Shown: in pieces, positions 52,191 to 52,273 of the stretch
How the letters are laid out: every line of letters starts with the position of its first letter
Numbering within the stretch: position 1 is the stretch's first letter
Source of the DNA: an uncultured Erysipelotrichaceae bacterium
GTDB lineage: Bacteria; Bacillota_I; Bacilli_A; Erysipelotrichales; Erysipelotrichaceae
DNA: 52,273 nucleotides
Reading direction: 5' to 3'
NCBI GenBank assembly: GCA_949296305.1
Contig: CASFOT010000081.1
Span: forward strand, 1-52,273
Made by a program: the position numbers and the translations under genes
The notes under the pieces: model-generated
The model's input: the letters and a program-made list of their open reading frames with translations, nothing else
Told to the model about the DNA's origin: nothing
Database searches by the model: none

Positions 52191-52273
52191 AATCTCCACT
52201 TTTAAAGAGAAAACAGGCAATCTTAAGCCATCATTTATATAAAATTACCTGAAAAATGGTTGATAATCCCCAC

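Noticed and set aside
52191-52273. Possible transposase or gene fragment at the window end on the minus strand
   Set aside because: Only a short open stretch is visible, with no motif to support any assignment.

Overview
The window looks like chromosomal DNA of a low-GC Gram-positive bacterium (Bacillota), probably a gut member of the Erysipelotrichia. Supporting marks are a PolC-type replicase, RNase J, strong AGGAGG-type ribosome binding sites, sigma-A promoters (several with an extended -10), CodY/CcpA-like boxes, PhoP-type direct repeats, a YgiQ radical-SAM protein and DUF815 and DegV proteins. The family-level placement is inference. No rRNA, tRNA, CRISPR array, complete IS or prophage was seen, and gene order looks like a stable core genome.

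Layout. 1-72 is the tail of a probable RlmD rRNA methyltransferase. 505-3282 is a large sortase-type surface protein with a von Willebrand A domain. 3629-5439 (minus) is a marR-MATE efflux pair, followed by a DUF815 ATPase. 7016-13457 is a complete isoleucine/valine unit (ilvA-ilvB-ilvN-ilvC-ilvD). It is preceded by a cre-like box, a CodY-like box, a promoter, a 27-residue Ile/Val/Leu-rich leader peptide and a classical antiterminator/terminator switch. 13504-18714 carries a nitroreductase, an unknown membrane protein, a lipoprotein, a MurJ/SpoVB-type flippase and two acyltransferases. 18820-21624 is ygiQ with an ECF-type S component and a DUF4430 protein. 21724-26344 holds a CBS-regulated family II pyrophosphatase, proC, a HAD phosphatase and azlCD (branched-chain amino acid export).

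26494-30536 is a phosphate module: a PhoP/PhoR-like two-component system and a Na/Pi cotransporter with a PhoU domain. Both promoters carry 11-bp-period TTTACA-type repeats, so the sequence itself links regulator and target. 30578-35301 has a metallophosphoesterase with altered metal motifs, a lipoprotein with a CBM9-like domain behind a perfect cre palindrome, rnjA and def. 35444-45421 is a growth block: a SEDS (FtsW/RodA) protein, rsmD, a single ORF joining CoaD to a full RNase III, a D,D-carboxypeptidase, a PatB-type PLP enzyme and polC. 45593-52109 has a lactate permease, a TPR-like membrane protein, a uracil permease, YigZ and two tandem DegV proteins.

The most unusual items are the in-frame CoaD-RNase III fusion (37371-38594) with a 10-bp inverted repeat in its linker, the ilv attenuator with a 13-bp antiterminator helix, and the self-consistent PhoP-box regulon.
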